A stretch of 14,618 bases of DNA from Candidatus Cloacimonadota bacterium (GTDB lineage: Bacteria > Cloacimonadota > Cloacimonadia > Cloacimonadales > Cloacimonadaceae), in contig JAEZUG010000024.1 of assembly GCA_023421135.1 (NCBI GenBank), positions 1-14,618 on the forward strand. Direction: 5' to 3'. The stretch's first letter is position 1. Every line of letters begins with the position of its first letter. The notes under the pieces are model-generated. The model saw nothing but the letters and a program-made list of their open reading frames with translations, was not told the origin of the DNA and ran no database searches. This document shows, in pieces, positions 8,701 to 14,574 of this stretch. The translations under genes and the position numbers were made by a program.

Positions 8701-8797
8701 GGGCTATTTCGTGCTCAAGTTTGATGTCACCTGGCTCACAGACCTCTCCAGGATCTCCAAGCCATCCTACTACCTGAGCTTAACCGAAGATTTTTAA
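5756..8797 (+). CDS. Outer-membrane fusion: MA-clan metalloprotease-like domain, TolB-like propeller, beta-barrel
   Basis: A 1013-residue surface protein. It has a signal peptide (about 1-23, ending SFGQ), then a gluzincin-type peptidase-MA domain with zinc motif HELTH (133-137) and a downstream FWFSEG (161-166) whose Glu165 fits the third ligand. PD40/WD40-like beta-propeller blades follow, recognisable by RYSPDGS (about 296), WFPDNRR (351), ISPDGSR (397), FSPDGT (441) and WDATGTR (495). A proline-rich linker (about 560-660) leads to a C-terminal region (660-1013) of alternating aromatic/polar strands ending in SYYLSLTEDF, as expected for a BamA/TamA-type surface-antigen barrel with terminal Phe. 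All key protease residues are present, so it may be active. Substrate unknown. It is the largest gene and the last envelope gene of the operon, with AGGAA ahead of ATG 5756. Names such as 'TolB precursor' would describe only the middle third. Confidence 0.88.
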   Translation: MKRIYLLLALSISLALLQGYSFGQNKVNSQQTDWAYIETLHFDIYYPSDQPDFGKLAALMAEDRYYYIKGVLKYPITTRIPVIFYKSKNEFQTTNIIYPLLSEGVGGFTESLKNRVVVPFEGSYAALEELLTHELTHAYLNALDNRLASTFRSLRPTSFPFWFSEGLPEYLSVGGEDDYNNMFILDMVVNDNLPSLENIYGYLAYRLGESFLTYLGKTYGSDKVSEFFYNTRSAGDLDSASSSVFGMEFEDLESRWKYQLKRDYFPVVNSHGIPSELYEQVTDDSEDGSYFNQAPRYSPDGSRYVYFSNQGARYSIWMAGSQGFAEPRKIITGEATGAMEEFYYFRSNLSWFPDNRRIAFVAKTSDGDRIHIADVERERIERSISIPQLSAIFEVDISPDGSRIALAGQAGLQTDLFIYDLNTGFTTRLTNDLYNDLQPRFSPDGTMLAYSSERRGSSATEGYFGGMTKNIFSIDLASREIKQHTFEQDNCIKPFWDATGTRIIYISDQGGISNLHVIDTQNSSRAELSSTLAGIDSADISEETGGMVLSIYFKGAWNIFSAQNPLTEASFESYRPSEPVSQTENLLSDIPWQSLDNYGRRERQIIPSPKPSQVRDLRRPFFGELDYPPEDSLQAVIDYEWDRRPTSPGAVVPSSKDYRTKFHLDSLWGGFAYGSGAGAYGNLELGFSDLMGDHGIGLNLGISGKIENSNILLTYLYLKKRADYGVGIYNLFDQNYYRSFNNNPEPDYYRTRQRETGLYLLVRYPFNRFWRIDLEQRLYQWEYHQDSWLWDSTWTEGEWINDTYPLDNPWEPVSSLTYSPGLSIVHDNTIYGSTGPMVGWRAYYNIRKSFAGENMDFLTNYLDLRSYNLFSRRYAWANRLIAGISTGGNPQRFNLGGYYGVRAYDGDLSGEKKVMLNSELRFPFFDNLAMAFPLPITLSGLRGAFFTDLGGVWDENSKFRGMQNGRLKDLKLGYGFGPRLNLGYFVLKFDVTWLTDLSRISKPSYYLSLTEDF

Positions 8798-8824
8798 GTA
8801 TATGAAAATAGAATAGGAGTAATC

Positions 8825-10303
8825 ATGAAAATTGATGTTACCCGCAAATTACCGGAACGCATGGACTGCATTATTGTCCTGCAAAAACCCGGTGCCAAGG
8901 CTTCCGAGATAGGATATCTGCCAAAGACCATCGCGGAATCCATCGAAAGCTACGTCTGCACTGAAGAATACGATTGGGCTTATGGCAGCATGAAGAACTT
9001 CCATCACCAATGTGCCGGACACAACAGCAAGATTATTCTGCTGGGCACAGGTGAGGATACAGAGCTGAATGCCAACATGCTCCGCAACCTCATGGCCACA
9101 GGTTTCCGCCAAGCCAAGAAGATCAAGGCTTCTCAAGTCTTTCTCTTCATAGGCTACAATCTTCCGGTTGGCGATGTGATGCTGGGACATCTGGTGGCCG
9201 AAGCTGCTCTGCTGAGCTCTTACAAATTCAATAAATATCTCAGCGATCCGGATGATCACCGTATCGAGAGCATTCATCTGGCCTTGAACGATCCCAACAC
9301 CCGCCAGATCAACCGTGGCATCCTGGAAGGCAGAATCTATGCCGAAGCCACTCTGCTGGCCCGGGACCTGGTGAATGAGCCTGCCAACGTTCTCACCCCG
9401 GAAGCATTGGCAGAAGCGGCCAAGAAAGCTGCTTTGCATTATGGCTTCAATATCGACGTGATTTCTTACGACAAGCTCAAACGGATCAAGATGGATGCCT
9501 TTCTGGCCGTAGCCAAGGGTTCCAAACATGAGCCCAAGCTGATCATCATGCGCTACAATGGCCTCAGCGAAAAGAAACAGGAGATCGTTGGTCTGATAGG
9601 CAAAGGCCTCACCTACGATAGCGGCGGATATTGCATCAAGACACCTCAGGGCATGGTCAATATGAAAAACGACATGGGCGGTTCTGCTGCCGTGATCGGT
9701 GCTATGTCTGCAATTGCGGCTCTGAAGCTGAAAGTAAACGTTGTTGCCATCGTGGCAGCCTGTGAAAACATGATCTCCGGAGATGCCTACCGCGCCGGAG
9801 ACATTATCCGCAGCCTCAGCGGCAAGACCATTGAAGTGATCAATACCGATGCAGAAGGACGCCTCACTCTGGCCGATGCCATTCACTACGCGCTGGATCG
9901 TGAAAAGGTGAACCGCATTCTGGATATTGCCACCCTCACAGGTGCTGCAGTGGGTGCACTGGGCAATCAGATTACAGCCGTCATGACCAACGACCCGGCC
10001 TGGCTGGCAAAGCTGCAGGAAGCCGCCAATTTCAGCGGAGAATTGATCTGGCAGATGCCCACTCATGATGAATATAAAGAGATGATCAAAAGCGAGATAG
10101 CAGATCTGAAAAACGTGGGAGGCCTCATGGCAGGTTGCATCACGGCGGGGCTCTTCCTCAAAGAATTCGTCCAATCCAAGCCCTGGATCCACATGGATAT
10201 TGCTGGCACTGCCCTGAAAGAAAAAGAATCCGGCCTCTATTCCTATGGCGCCACTGGTGTCGGAGTTCGCACCCTGGTTACCCTGATCAAGAGCATGGAA
10301 TAG
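8825..10303 (+). CDS. pepA: Leucyl aminopeptidase (M17 family)
   Basis: A cytoplasmic two-metal aminopeptidase that releases N-terminal residues from peptides; family members act as hexamers. The 492 residues match the usual length. Relative to E. coli PepA all key residues are present with a constant shift of ten: metal ligands Lys260, Asp265, Asp283, Asp342 and Glu344, and catalytic Lys272 and Arg346, in the blocks GKGLTYDSGG, MKNDMGGSA and the signature NTDAEGRL. The N-terminal domain (1-165) is more divergent, as usual. ATG 8825 has a strong AGGAG (8815-8819) five bases upstream. It follows the barrel gene by 27 bases and could be co-transcribed with it, and it is followed by a strong inverted repeat that probably ends the transcript. 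Confidence 0.96.
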   Translation: MKIDVTRKLPERMDCIIVLQKPGAKASEIGYLPKTIAESIESYVCTEEYDWAYGSMKNFHHQCAGHNSKIILLGTGEDTELNANMLRNLMATGFRQAKKIKASQVFLFIGYNLPVGDVMLGHLVAEAALLSSYKFNKYLSDPDDHRIESIHLALNDPNTRQINRGILEGRIYAEATLLARDLVNEPANVLTPEALAEAAKKAALHYGFNIDVISYDKLKRIKMDAFLAVAKGSKHEPKLIIMRYNGLSEKKQEIVGLIGKGLTYDSGGYCIKTPQGMVNMKNDMGGSAAVIGAMSAIAALKLKVNVVAIVAACENMISGDAYRAGDIIRSLSGKTIEVINTDAEGRLTLADAIHYALDREKVNRILDIATLTGAAVGALGNQITAVMTNDPAWLAKLQEAANFSGELIWQMPTHDEYKEMIKSEIADLKNVGGLMAGCITAGLFLKEFVQSKPWIHMDIAGTALKEKESGLYSYGATGVGVRTLVTLIKSME

Positions 10304-10330
10304 AAACCCGAAGGATAGATAGACTTGCAA

Positions 10331-10366
10331 AGTTCATCGTGGTGTCCCTGCTCACCACGATGAACT
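10331..10366 (+). terminator. Perfect 14-bp inverted repeat after pepA, probable terminator
   Basis: AGTTCATCGTGGTG (10331-10344) pairs perfectly with CACCACGATGAACT (10353-10366) around an 8-base loop. Four T residues follow after a GATC gap (10371-10374), with more T further on. The stem starts 27 bases after the pepA stop. The weak, displaced T tract makes it a less than textbook intrinsic terminator; an mRNA-stability hairpin is the alternative. Confidence 0.7.
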
Positions 10367-10449
10367 GATCTTTTGCTTTACTACCAAAGAGACAGCGGAG
10401 CAAAGCACACAAGAGCAGAGAGATACTTCCAATATAAAGAGATATAGTT

Positions 10450-11376
10450 ATGAAGAAAACGATAATCAGCCTTGGTTCTGTGATAATACTTGCCCTCCTG
10501 TTGTTGGGGCTCGGTTCCTGCAAAGCCAAGCCTGCAGCCGGCGAAGCCAAACCCCTGGTGCTGGCCAGCATCCATCCCTACGAGCTGCTGCTTTCAGCTC
10601 TGCTCAGCCCGGAATATGATGTGCGCAGCATCATCCCCACCGGAGCTTCGCCTCACACCTGGAGTCCCAACCCTTCCGATCTGGTTGGCATGGAAGAAGC
10701 CAGCCTGATCCTGATCAATGGACTGGGCTTGGAAAATTCCATAAAGAGCGGCCTGGAGCGACATGCAGACAAGACCCTGCGGGTGGAAGACATCTTGGCT
10801 ATCGATGCCTATGAAAACGACCATCCTGAGGGTGAAGAACCACAAGCGGAAGAAGGTCACGAGCATCTCGGCCCGGATCCGCATATCTGGGTGTCTGCCA
10901 ACAACATGGTATCTCTGCTCAAAGCTCTCGAGCCGGAATTGAAGACCCGGTTTCCCCAGCTTGCAGATAGCATCACGTCCAGAAGCTCACGCCTGCTCAC
11001 TTCTCTGGAAGCTGCCCGGGACAAGATCTATTCCGAAGCCTCTACCTTCGAGGGTAAAGGTATCATCACCTATCACAACAGCTTCAGCCTCTTCCTGATG
11101 GAAAACGGACTGCAGGTGGTAGCCACGGTGCAGAGCTCCCCTGGCACCGAGCCCAGTGCCCGGGAGATGACAGAACTGGGGCGCATCATCAGCGCCTACA
11201 AGCTCAAAGCGATCTTTGTGGAACCACAAATGAGCCGGCGTTCCGCAGAAGTGCTGGCCAGTGAGTTCAACCTGAGGATTCTCGAGCTTGATCCCCTTGC
11301 CAGTAGCACAAAGATGAAAACTCTGCCGGATTTCTATCTGCAAAACTGGGCTGCCGTCAAACAAGCCTTTGAATAA
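10450..11376 (+). CDS. znuA: Zinc/manganese ABC transporter substrate-binding lipoprotein (ZnuA-like)
   Basis: Captures metal in the periplasm and hands it to the permease. The 308-residue protein has a lipoprotein signal with lipobox LGSC (Cys24 as lipidated residue). It is a cluster A-I metal-binding protein with ligands His69 (in TGASPHTWSP), His145 (in DPHIWVS), His209 (in TYHNSFS) and an acidic residue near the end (Asp281 in LELDPLA). A short acidic, His-containing loop (about 122-141) resembles the His-rich loop of zinc-specific members but is weak, so manganese cannot be excluded. ATG 10450 is preceded by only a weak purine-rich AAAGAGA. The preceding gap (10367-10449) shows no clear Zur or MntR operator. 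Gene order A-C-B with a gap of 15 bases to the ATPase supports one operon. Confidence 0.9.
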   Translation: MKKTIISLGSVIILALLLLGLGSCKAKPAAGEAKPLVLASIHPYELLLSALLSPEYDVRSIIPTGASPHTWSPNPSDLVGMEEASLILINGLGLENSIKSGLERHADKTLRVEDILAIDAYENDHPEGEEPQAEEGHEHLGPDPHIWVSANNMVSLLKALEPELKTRFPQLADSITSRSSRLLTSLEAARDKIYSEASTFEGKGIITYHNSFSLFLMENGLQVVATVQSSPGTEPSAREMTELGRIISAYKLKAIFVEPQMSRRSAEVLASEFNLRILELDPLASSTKMKTLPDFYLQNWAAVKQAFE

Positions 11377-11391
11377 AGAAGCCGGGTTAAT

Positions 11392-12120
11392 TTGATAGAA
11401 TTCATCGATCTCAACTTTAGCCTAAATAGCAAGAGCATCCTGCAGGATATCAATCTGCGGATTACCCCGGGTGAGTTTGTAGCCATCATCGGCCCCAATG
11501 GAGCTGGCAAATCTACGCTTATCAAGCTGCTGATCGGCCTCCTGGAGCTCCAGAGCGGAAAGATCCTGATCGAGGGACTGCCTCATCTGGAATGGTTAAA
11601 AAAGAACGGTTTTGGCTATCTTCCGCAACGGGAAGAGTATGACAGATCTTTCCCTGCCACTGCCCTGGATATAGTGCTGATGGGCAGGATGGGGGAGAGC
11701 CGTCCCGGTTCCCGGTTTTCAGCATCAGATCGGGAGCTTGCTCAACAGGCTATGCGGGATACAGGGGTTGAAAGCCTGGCAAAACGCCGCATTGGCGCTC
11801 TTTCCGGAGGAGAGTTTCAGAGGGTTCTTTTGGCGCGTGCCATCTGCACAGGCTCTTCCATTCTGATTCTGGACGAGCCGGAGGCCAGCATTGACCGTCC
11901 GGGGGTGGAATCTTTCTTTGAGCTTCTGGCAAAGCTGAACCAAGCTGGTAAGACCATTATCACGATCTCCCACGATCTGCACACTCTTTCCAATTACTGC
12001 AGCTTCCTGGTCTGCCTGAATCGTACCCTGCATTGCCACACCCGCACAGAACTACTTCAGGCCGAACACATTAGCAAGACCTTTGGAGACGCTGTGCACC
12101 TGATAGAGAAGGGGTATTAA
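11392..12120 (+). CDS. znuC: Zinc/manganese ABC transporter ATP-binding protein (ZnuC-like)
   Basis: This 242-residue ATPase powers the metal importer at the inner face of the cytoplasmic membrane. Motifs: Walker A GPNGAGKST (34-42), Q-loop LPQREE (about 77-82), ABC signature LSGGEFQRV (137-145), Walker B ILILDEPE (157-164) and the H-loop ISHD (about 192-195). The predicted start is TTG at 11392, because the reading frame begins the conserved IEFIDLNFSL directly there and no upstream ATG/GTG is available in frame; its ribosome binding site is weak, suggesting coupling to znuA. Two bases separate its stop from the permease start. Confidence 0.93.
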   Translation: MIEFIDLNFSLNSKSILQDINLRITPGEFVAIIGPNGAGKSTLIKLLIGLLELQSGKILIEGLPHLEWLKKNGFGYLPQREEYDRSFPATALDIVLMGRMGESRPGSRFSASDRELAQQAMRDTGVESLAKRRIGALSGGEFQRVLLARAICTGSSILILDEPEASIDRPGVESFFELLAKLNQAGKTIITISHDLHTLSNYCSFLVCLNRTLHCHTRTELLQAEHISKTFGDAVHLIEKGY

Positions 12121-12122
12121 CA

Positions 12123-12917
12123 GTGCCGATCTATGGATTTATGATCTCTGCGGTGCTTTCCGCGCTCCTCTCTGGCTTCAGCTTGTCTTTGTTTTCGCCC
12201 TATGTAACCCTGCGGCGCATCTCTTACATGGGAGAAGCGCTCTCCCACATTGCCTTTGCCGGGATAGCCCTGGCTCTGCTCACCGGCTGGAATATCTCGC
12301 TGGTGACCCTGGCTTTCGTGGTTCTGATAGCTCTGCTGATTGGATATCTGGCAGAAAAGCGCAAGCTGGATGAAAGTAATTCGATCACCATCTTCCTCTC
12401 GGTTTCGATGGCTCTGGGCATTGTGCTGATCTCGCTGAAACAGAGCTATAGCTTCGATCTGGCCAGCTATCTCTTCGGAAACGTCCTCTTGGTCAAGAGC
12501 TCCGATCTCTGGGCTCTGGGTATCCTCAGCCTGATTGATCTGGGCTTCATCCTTTTCTTTTTCAAAGAACTCTTCTACCTCACCTACAATTCGGAGGTTG
12601 CCAAGGTCTTCCGGGTTCGCACCGTGCTCTTGAATCGCCTCTTTCTGGCACTATTGGCTGCCAATATCGTGCTGAATCTGAAGACTGCCGGCATCATCCT
12701 GGTCTCTGCCCAGCTCATCCTTCCCGCTGCCACAGCAGCCAATCTCAGCAAACGTTTTGCTCCCTTGCTGCTGATCTGCGTGGGGGTGGCAACGCTTTCC
12801 TCCCTGGGTGGGTTCATCCTCTCCTGGAGCTTCAATTTACCCACCGGCGCCAGCATCGTCCTCTTTGAATTCCTGCTCTATCTGGTCAGCCTGCTGCGCT
12901 CTTTGAGTAAACGGTGA
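12123..12917 (+). CDS. znuB: Zinc/manganese ABC transporter permease (ABC-3 family, ZnuB-like)
   Basis: The inner-membrane channel of the metal importer. It has 264 residues, nearly all in hydrophobic stretches consistent with 7-9 membrane helices, and the family block YMGEALSHIAFAGIALA (about 35-51) and LILPAATAANLSKRF (about 198-212). The GTG start at 12123 is preceded by AAGGGG inside the end of znuC; no better start is apparent. Together with the two genes before it, it makes a complete importer, so no outside component is needed for metal uptake across the inner membrane. The metal (Zn or Mn) is not certain from sequence. Confidence 0.93.
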   Translation: MPIYGFMISAVLSALLSGFSLSLFSPYVTLRRISYMGEALSHIAFAGIALALLTGWNISLVTLAFVVLIALLIGYLAEKRKLDESNSITIFLSVSMALGIVLISLKQSYSFDLASYLFGNVLLVKSSDLWALGILSLIDLGFILFFFKELFYLTYNSEVAKVFRVRTVLLNRLFLALLAANIVLNLKTAGIILVSAQLILPAATAANLSKRFAPLLLICVGVATLSSLGGFILSWSFNLPTGASIVLFEFLLYLVSLLRSLSKR

Positions 12918-12920
12918 ACA

Positions 12921-13105
12921 GAGTGGAAGCGATATCCTGTCGCTTTTGGGGAGTGACCAGTGACGAGTGACGAGTGACGAGAGCTGCGCTGCTGTCGCTC
13001 GTAAGCAAGCTACCGGATAGAACGCAGATGACACTGATGATTATGATTTACAAGGATTATTTCCCACAAATGGACACAAATGAAAGATCACAAATGGACA
13101 CAAAT
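12921..13105. repeat. Mixed dispersed repeats between znuB and the transposase block
   Basis: The stretch contains the shared hairpin (12928-12944), an array of AGTGACG words (12952-12980), and AGAGCTGCGCTGCTG (12980-12994), which is the exact reverse complement of 419-433. It also holds a single copy of the word GAACGCAGATGACACTGATG (13020-13039), which recurs in the tandem repeats on the right, and two CACAAATGGACACAAAT words (13065-13081 and 13089-13105). I see no gene. Confidence 0.75.
12928..12944 (+). terminator. Short hairpin after znuB, possible terminator
   Basis: AGCGATA-TCC-TGTCGCT forms a 7-bp stem (one T-G wobble) 11 bases after the znuB stop, followed by TTTTGGGG. It could serve as a weak intrinsic terminator. 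The same 24-base context recurs at 14507-14530 as AGCGACA-TCT-TGTCGCT, with no gene next to it. It may therefore be a dispersed repeat that happens to sit at the end of the operon. Confidence 0.45.
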
Positions 13106-13119
13106 CTCAGCAGGACGCT

Positions 13120-13170
13120 AACCCGTTTTAACGGGTTTTCAGACAAGAGGCGGTGGTTTTAACCACCGTG
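13120..13170. repeat. Left outer REP-like double hairpin
   Basis: Two palindromes joined by TTCAGACAAGAGG: AACCCGTTTTAACGGGTT (13120-13137) and CGGTGGTTTTAACCACCG (13151-13168). The 51 bases match the reverse complement of 13849-13899 with one difference, in the first loop. Confidence 0.9.
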
Positions 13171-13198
13171 TAAAACGCTGACCATTAAACACATATCC

Positions 13199-13244
13199 AA
13201 CCCATTTCAATGGGGTTTCAGACTGTGTGAGGATTTTAATCCGA
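13199..13244. repeat. Left inner REP-like double hairpin, overlapping the transposase stop
   Basis: Starts AACCCATTTCAATGGGG and, after TTTCAGACTGTGTGA, continues with GGATTTTAATCC. It is the imperfect reverse complement of 13776-13821, with a handful of differences. The first hairpin is slightly decayed here. The transposase stop codon (13236-13238, read on the minus strand) lies within the second hairpin. Confidence 0.85.
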
Positions 13245-13712
13245 ACCTTCAGGCTCCTCCGATTTCTCTGTAGATGCCCCGCTAACCACCAACCGGCTCG
13301 CCATCATCTCCCTCTCCGCAGCAAAAGGCATATTGCTGTGATGCATAGCCTGATGCAGGATATAGTTTTTGACCTTCTCGAGGTTATCCGGACTAACCGA
13401 AATGGTATCGTAACCTTCCTGCCAAATCAGTTTGGGACGCACTCCCTCCAATTCCTGATTGTACCAATGAGCGCTTTTGCCCTTGATGAGTTTCATCACC
13501 TCAGAGAGAGACACGTGCCTGGGTAGGAGACTCAGGATGTGAATGTGGTCTCTTTGCCCTCCCTCGATGATTGGTTTGCCACCAATATGCTGGATTATTC
13601 CGGCAATGTAGGCATGTACACGGGGCTCACAATCCTCCCTGATCCAGTACTGGCGCTGTTTAACACTGAATATGATGTGATACAGTAGAAACGAGATGGA
13701 TGAGGACGCCAT
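13236..13712 (-). CDS. IS200/REP-associated tyrosine (Y1) transposase
   Basis: A Y1 HUH transposase, which cuts and joins single-stranded DNA at hairpin-flanked sites through a covalent tyrosine link. The 158-residue protein starts with the family-typical LLYHIIFSVKQR, carries the metal-binding HIH of DHIHIL (His56, His58), the IWQEGYDTISVSPDN block (97-110), and the putative nucleophile Tyr117 in KNYILHQAMHH. All catalytic residues are present, so it may be active. The start is ATG (complement of 13710-13712) with AGGAG (complement of 13719-13723) six bases upstream. The last residues after about 130 are low-complexity and hydrophilic, and the final codons run into the flanking hairpin repeat. 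No TnpB or orfB partner is seen. The nested palindromes around it favour the REP-associated (RAYT) subgroup, though an IS200-type element is possible. Confidence 0.9.
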   Translation of the reverse strand: MASSSISFLLYHIIFSVKQRQYWIREDCEPRVHAYIAGIIQHIGGKPIIEGGQRDHIHILSLLPRHVSLSEVMKLIKGKSAHWYNQELEGVRPKLIWQEGYDTISVSPDNLEKVKNYILHQAMHHSNMPFAAEREMMASRLVVSGASTEKSEEPEGSD

Positions 13713-13775
13713 AGACAGCTCCTAGCTTTTTTCTATGATCTGCAGGCTGGTGATTCTTGTAAAGTGTTTTTTTGC

Positions 13776-13821
13776 TCGGATTAAAATCCTCACGTAGTCT
13801 GAAAACCCATTAAAATGGGTT
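13776..13821. repeat. Right inner REP-like double hairpin
   Basis: GGATTAAAATCC (in 13777-13790) is followed by CTCACGTAGTCTGAA and the palindrome AACCCATTAAAATGGGTT (13804-13821). This is the better-preserved partner of the left inner copy. It lies upstream of the transposase start, in the region where its promoter would be expected. Confidence 0.9.
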
Positions 13822-13848
13822 GTATATTATCTTTTATCAGACACATAG

Positions 13849-13899
13849 CACGGTGGTTAAAACCACCGCCTCTTGTCTGAAAACCCGTTATAACGGGTT
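13849..13899. repeat. Right outer REP-like double hairpin
   Basis: CGGTGGTTAAAACCACCG (13851-13868) and AACCCGTTATAACGGGTT (13882-13899) are joined by CCTCTTGTCTGAA. The arrangement hairpin, GTCTGAAA, hairpin is the same as in the inner copy, but the first hairpin has a different stem. Confidence 0.9.
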
Positions 13900-13992
13900 A
13901 GTATGACCGTTTTATCCTAAAATTCAGCTCAAATGAAAGATCACAAATGGACACGAATAGGATAGAACTCTGATAACCTGATCTGCCTGATA

Positions 13993-14505
13993 GAATAGAA
14001 CACTGATGACGCAGATGATTATGATTCACGCAGATATATTTCCTTCTAATCCTGTAATCCTGAAATCCTCGTGAAGGAATGGAACGCAGATGACACTGAT
14101 GATTATGATTTACCTGATGGAATGGAACTCAAGATGACTGGATCAACTGGATCATCGGGATAAAACTAAAGCATCTGTTCAATCAGTTTAATCCGTGTAA
14201 TCCGTATTGAAACCACCTGTAATCCTGAAATCCTCGTGAAGGAATAGAACGCAGATGACACTGATGATTATGATTCACGCAGATATATTTCCTTCTAATC
14301 CTTTAATCCTGAAATCCTCGTGAAGGAATGGAACGCAGATGACACTGATGATTATGATTTACCTGATGGAATAGAACTCAAGATGACTGGATCAACTGGA
14401 TAATCGGGATAAACTAAAGCATCTGTTCAATCAGTTTAATCCGTGTAATCCGTATTGAAACCACCTTTAATCCTGAAATCCTCGTGAAGGAATGGAACGC
14501 AGATG
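13993..14505. repeat. 249-bp tandem duplication plus partial third copy
   Basis: Copy 1 runs from 13993 to 14241 and copy 2 from 14242 to 14489, with a few substitutions and one single-base deletion. A partial third copy starts at 14490 and breaks off near 14505. Within each unit GAATRGAACGCAGATGACAC-type words and TAATCCTGAAATCCTCGTGA recur, so the unit itself is built of shorter related words. I see no open reading frame of note and no CRISPR-like spacing. Confidence 0.9.
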
Positions 14506-14506
14506 A

Positions 14507-14530
14507 GAGTGGAAGCGACATCTTGTCGCT
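14507..14530. repeat. Second copy of the znuB-end hairpin
   Basis: GAGTGGAAGCGACATCTTGT and the following CGCT match 12921-12944 with two substitutions. The stem AGCGACA/TGTCGCT (14514-14520 and 14524-14530) is perfect, 7 bp with a 3-base loop. Confidence 0.85.
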
Positions 14531-14574
14531 CGTCACTATCTGCTCACTGCTCACTAATCCGGCACCCATCACAT

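Larger units (their letters stand above)
13120..13899. mobile_element. Probable IS200/REP-type element or REPtron with nested inverted repeats
   Basis: A 780-base block with the Y1 transposase gene in the middle and two nested pairs of inverted repeats outside it: 13120-13170 with 13849-13899 (51 bp) and 13199-13244 with 13776-13821 (46 bp). The block lies between a pair of 29-bp direct repeats. The exact ends are inferred from the inverted repeats, not from a known insertion site. It may be a domesticated RAYT gene with its REP sequences rather than an autonomous insertion sequence. Confidence 0.65.
13077..13958. repeat. 29-bp direct repeats bracketing the transposase block (13077-13105 and 13930-13958)
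   Basis: The two copies match at 28 of 29 bases (A to G near the end) and lie in the same orientation outside the outermost inverted repeats, at distances of 14 bases on the left and 30 on the right. They begin CAAATGAAAGATCACAAATG. IS200/IS605 enzymes do not normally make target duplications, so these may be pre-existing repeats of the intergenic family or the product of duplication by recombination. Confidence 0.8.

Noticed and set aside
8849..10330. 493-residue reading frame on the - strand covering almost all of pepA
   Set aside because: pepA is unambiguous on the + strand with all active-site residues; the antisense frame is an effect of codon bias.
10367..10449. Zur or MntR operator before the metal importer
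   Set aside because: I searched the gap for an AT-rich palindrome of the usual kind and saw none that is convincing.
12974..13162. 62-residue + strand reading frame
   Set aside because: Built of dispersed repeats and running into the outer hairpin repeat; no ribosome binding site or domain.
13227..13526. 99-residue + strand reading frame opposite the transposase
   Set aside because: Antisense to the transposase gene, whose catalytic motifs and ribosome binding site are clear on the - strand.
13993..14505. CRISPR array
   Set aside because: The repeats are about 249 bp with internal half-copies, without short regular repeats and unique spacers, and no cas gene is nearby.
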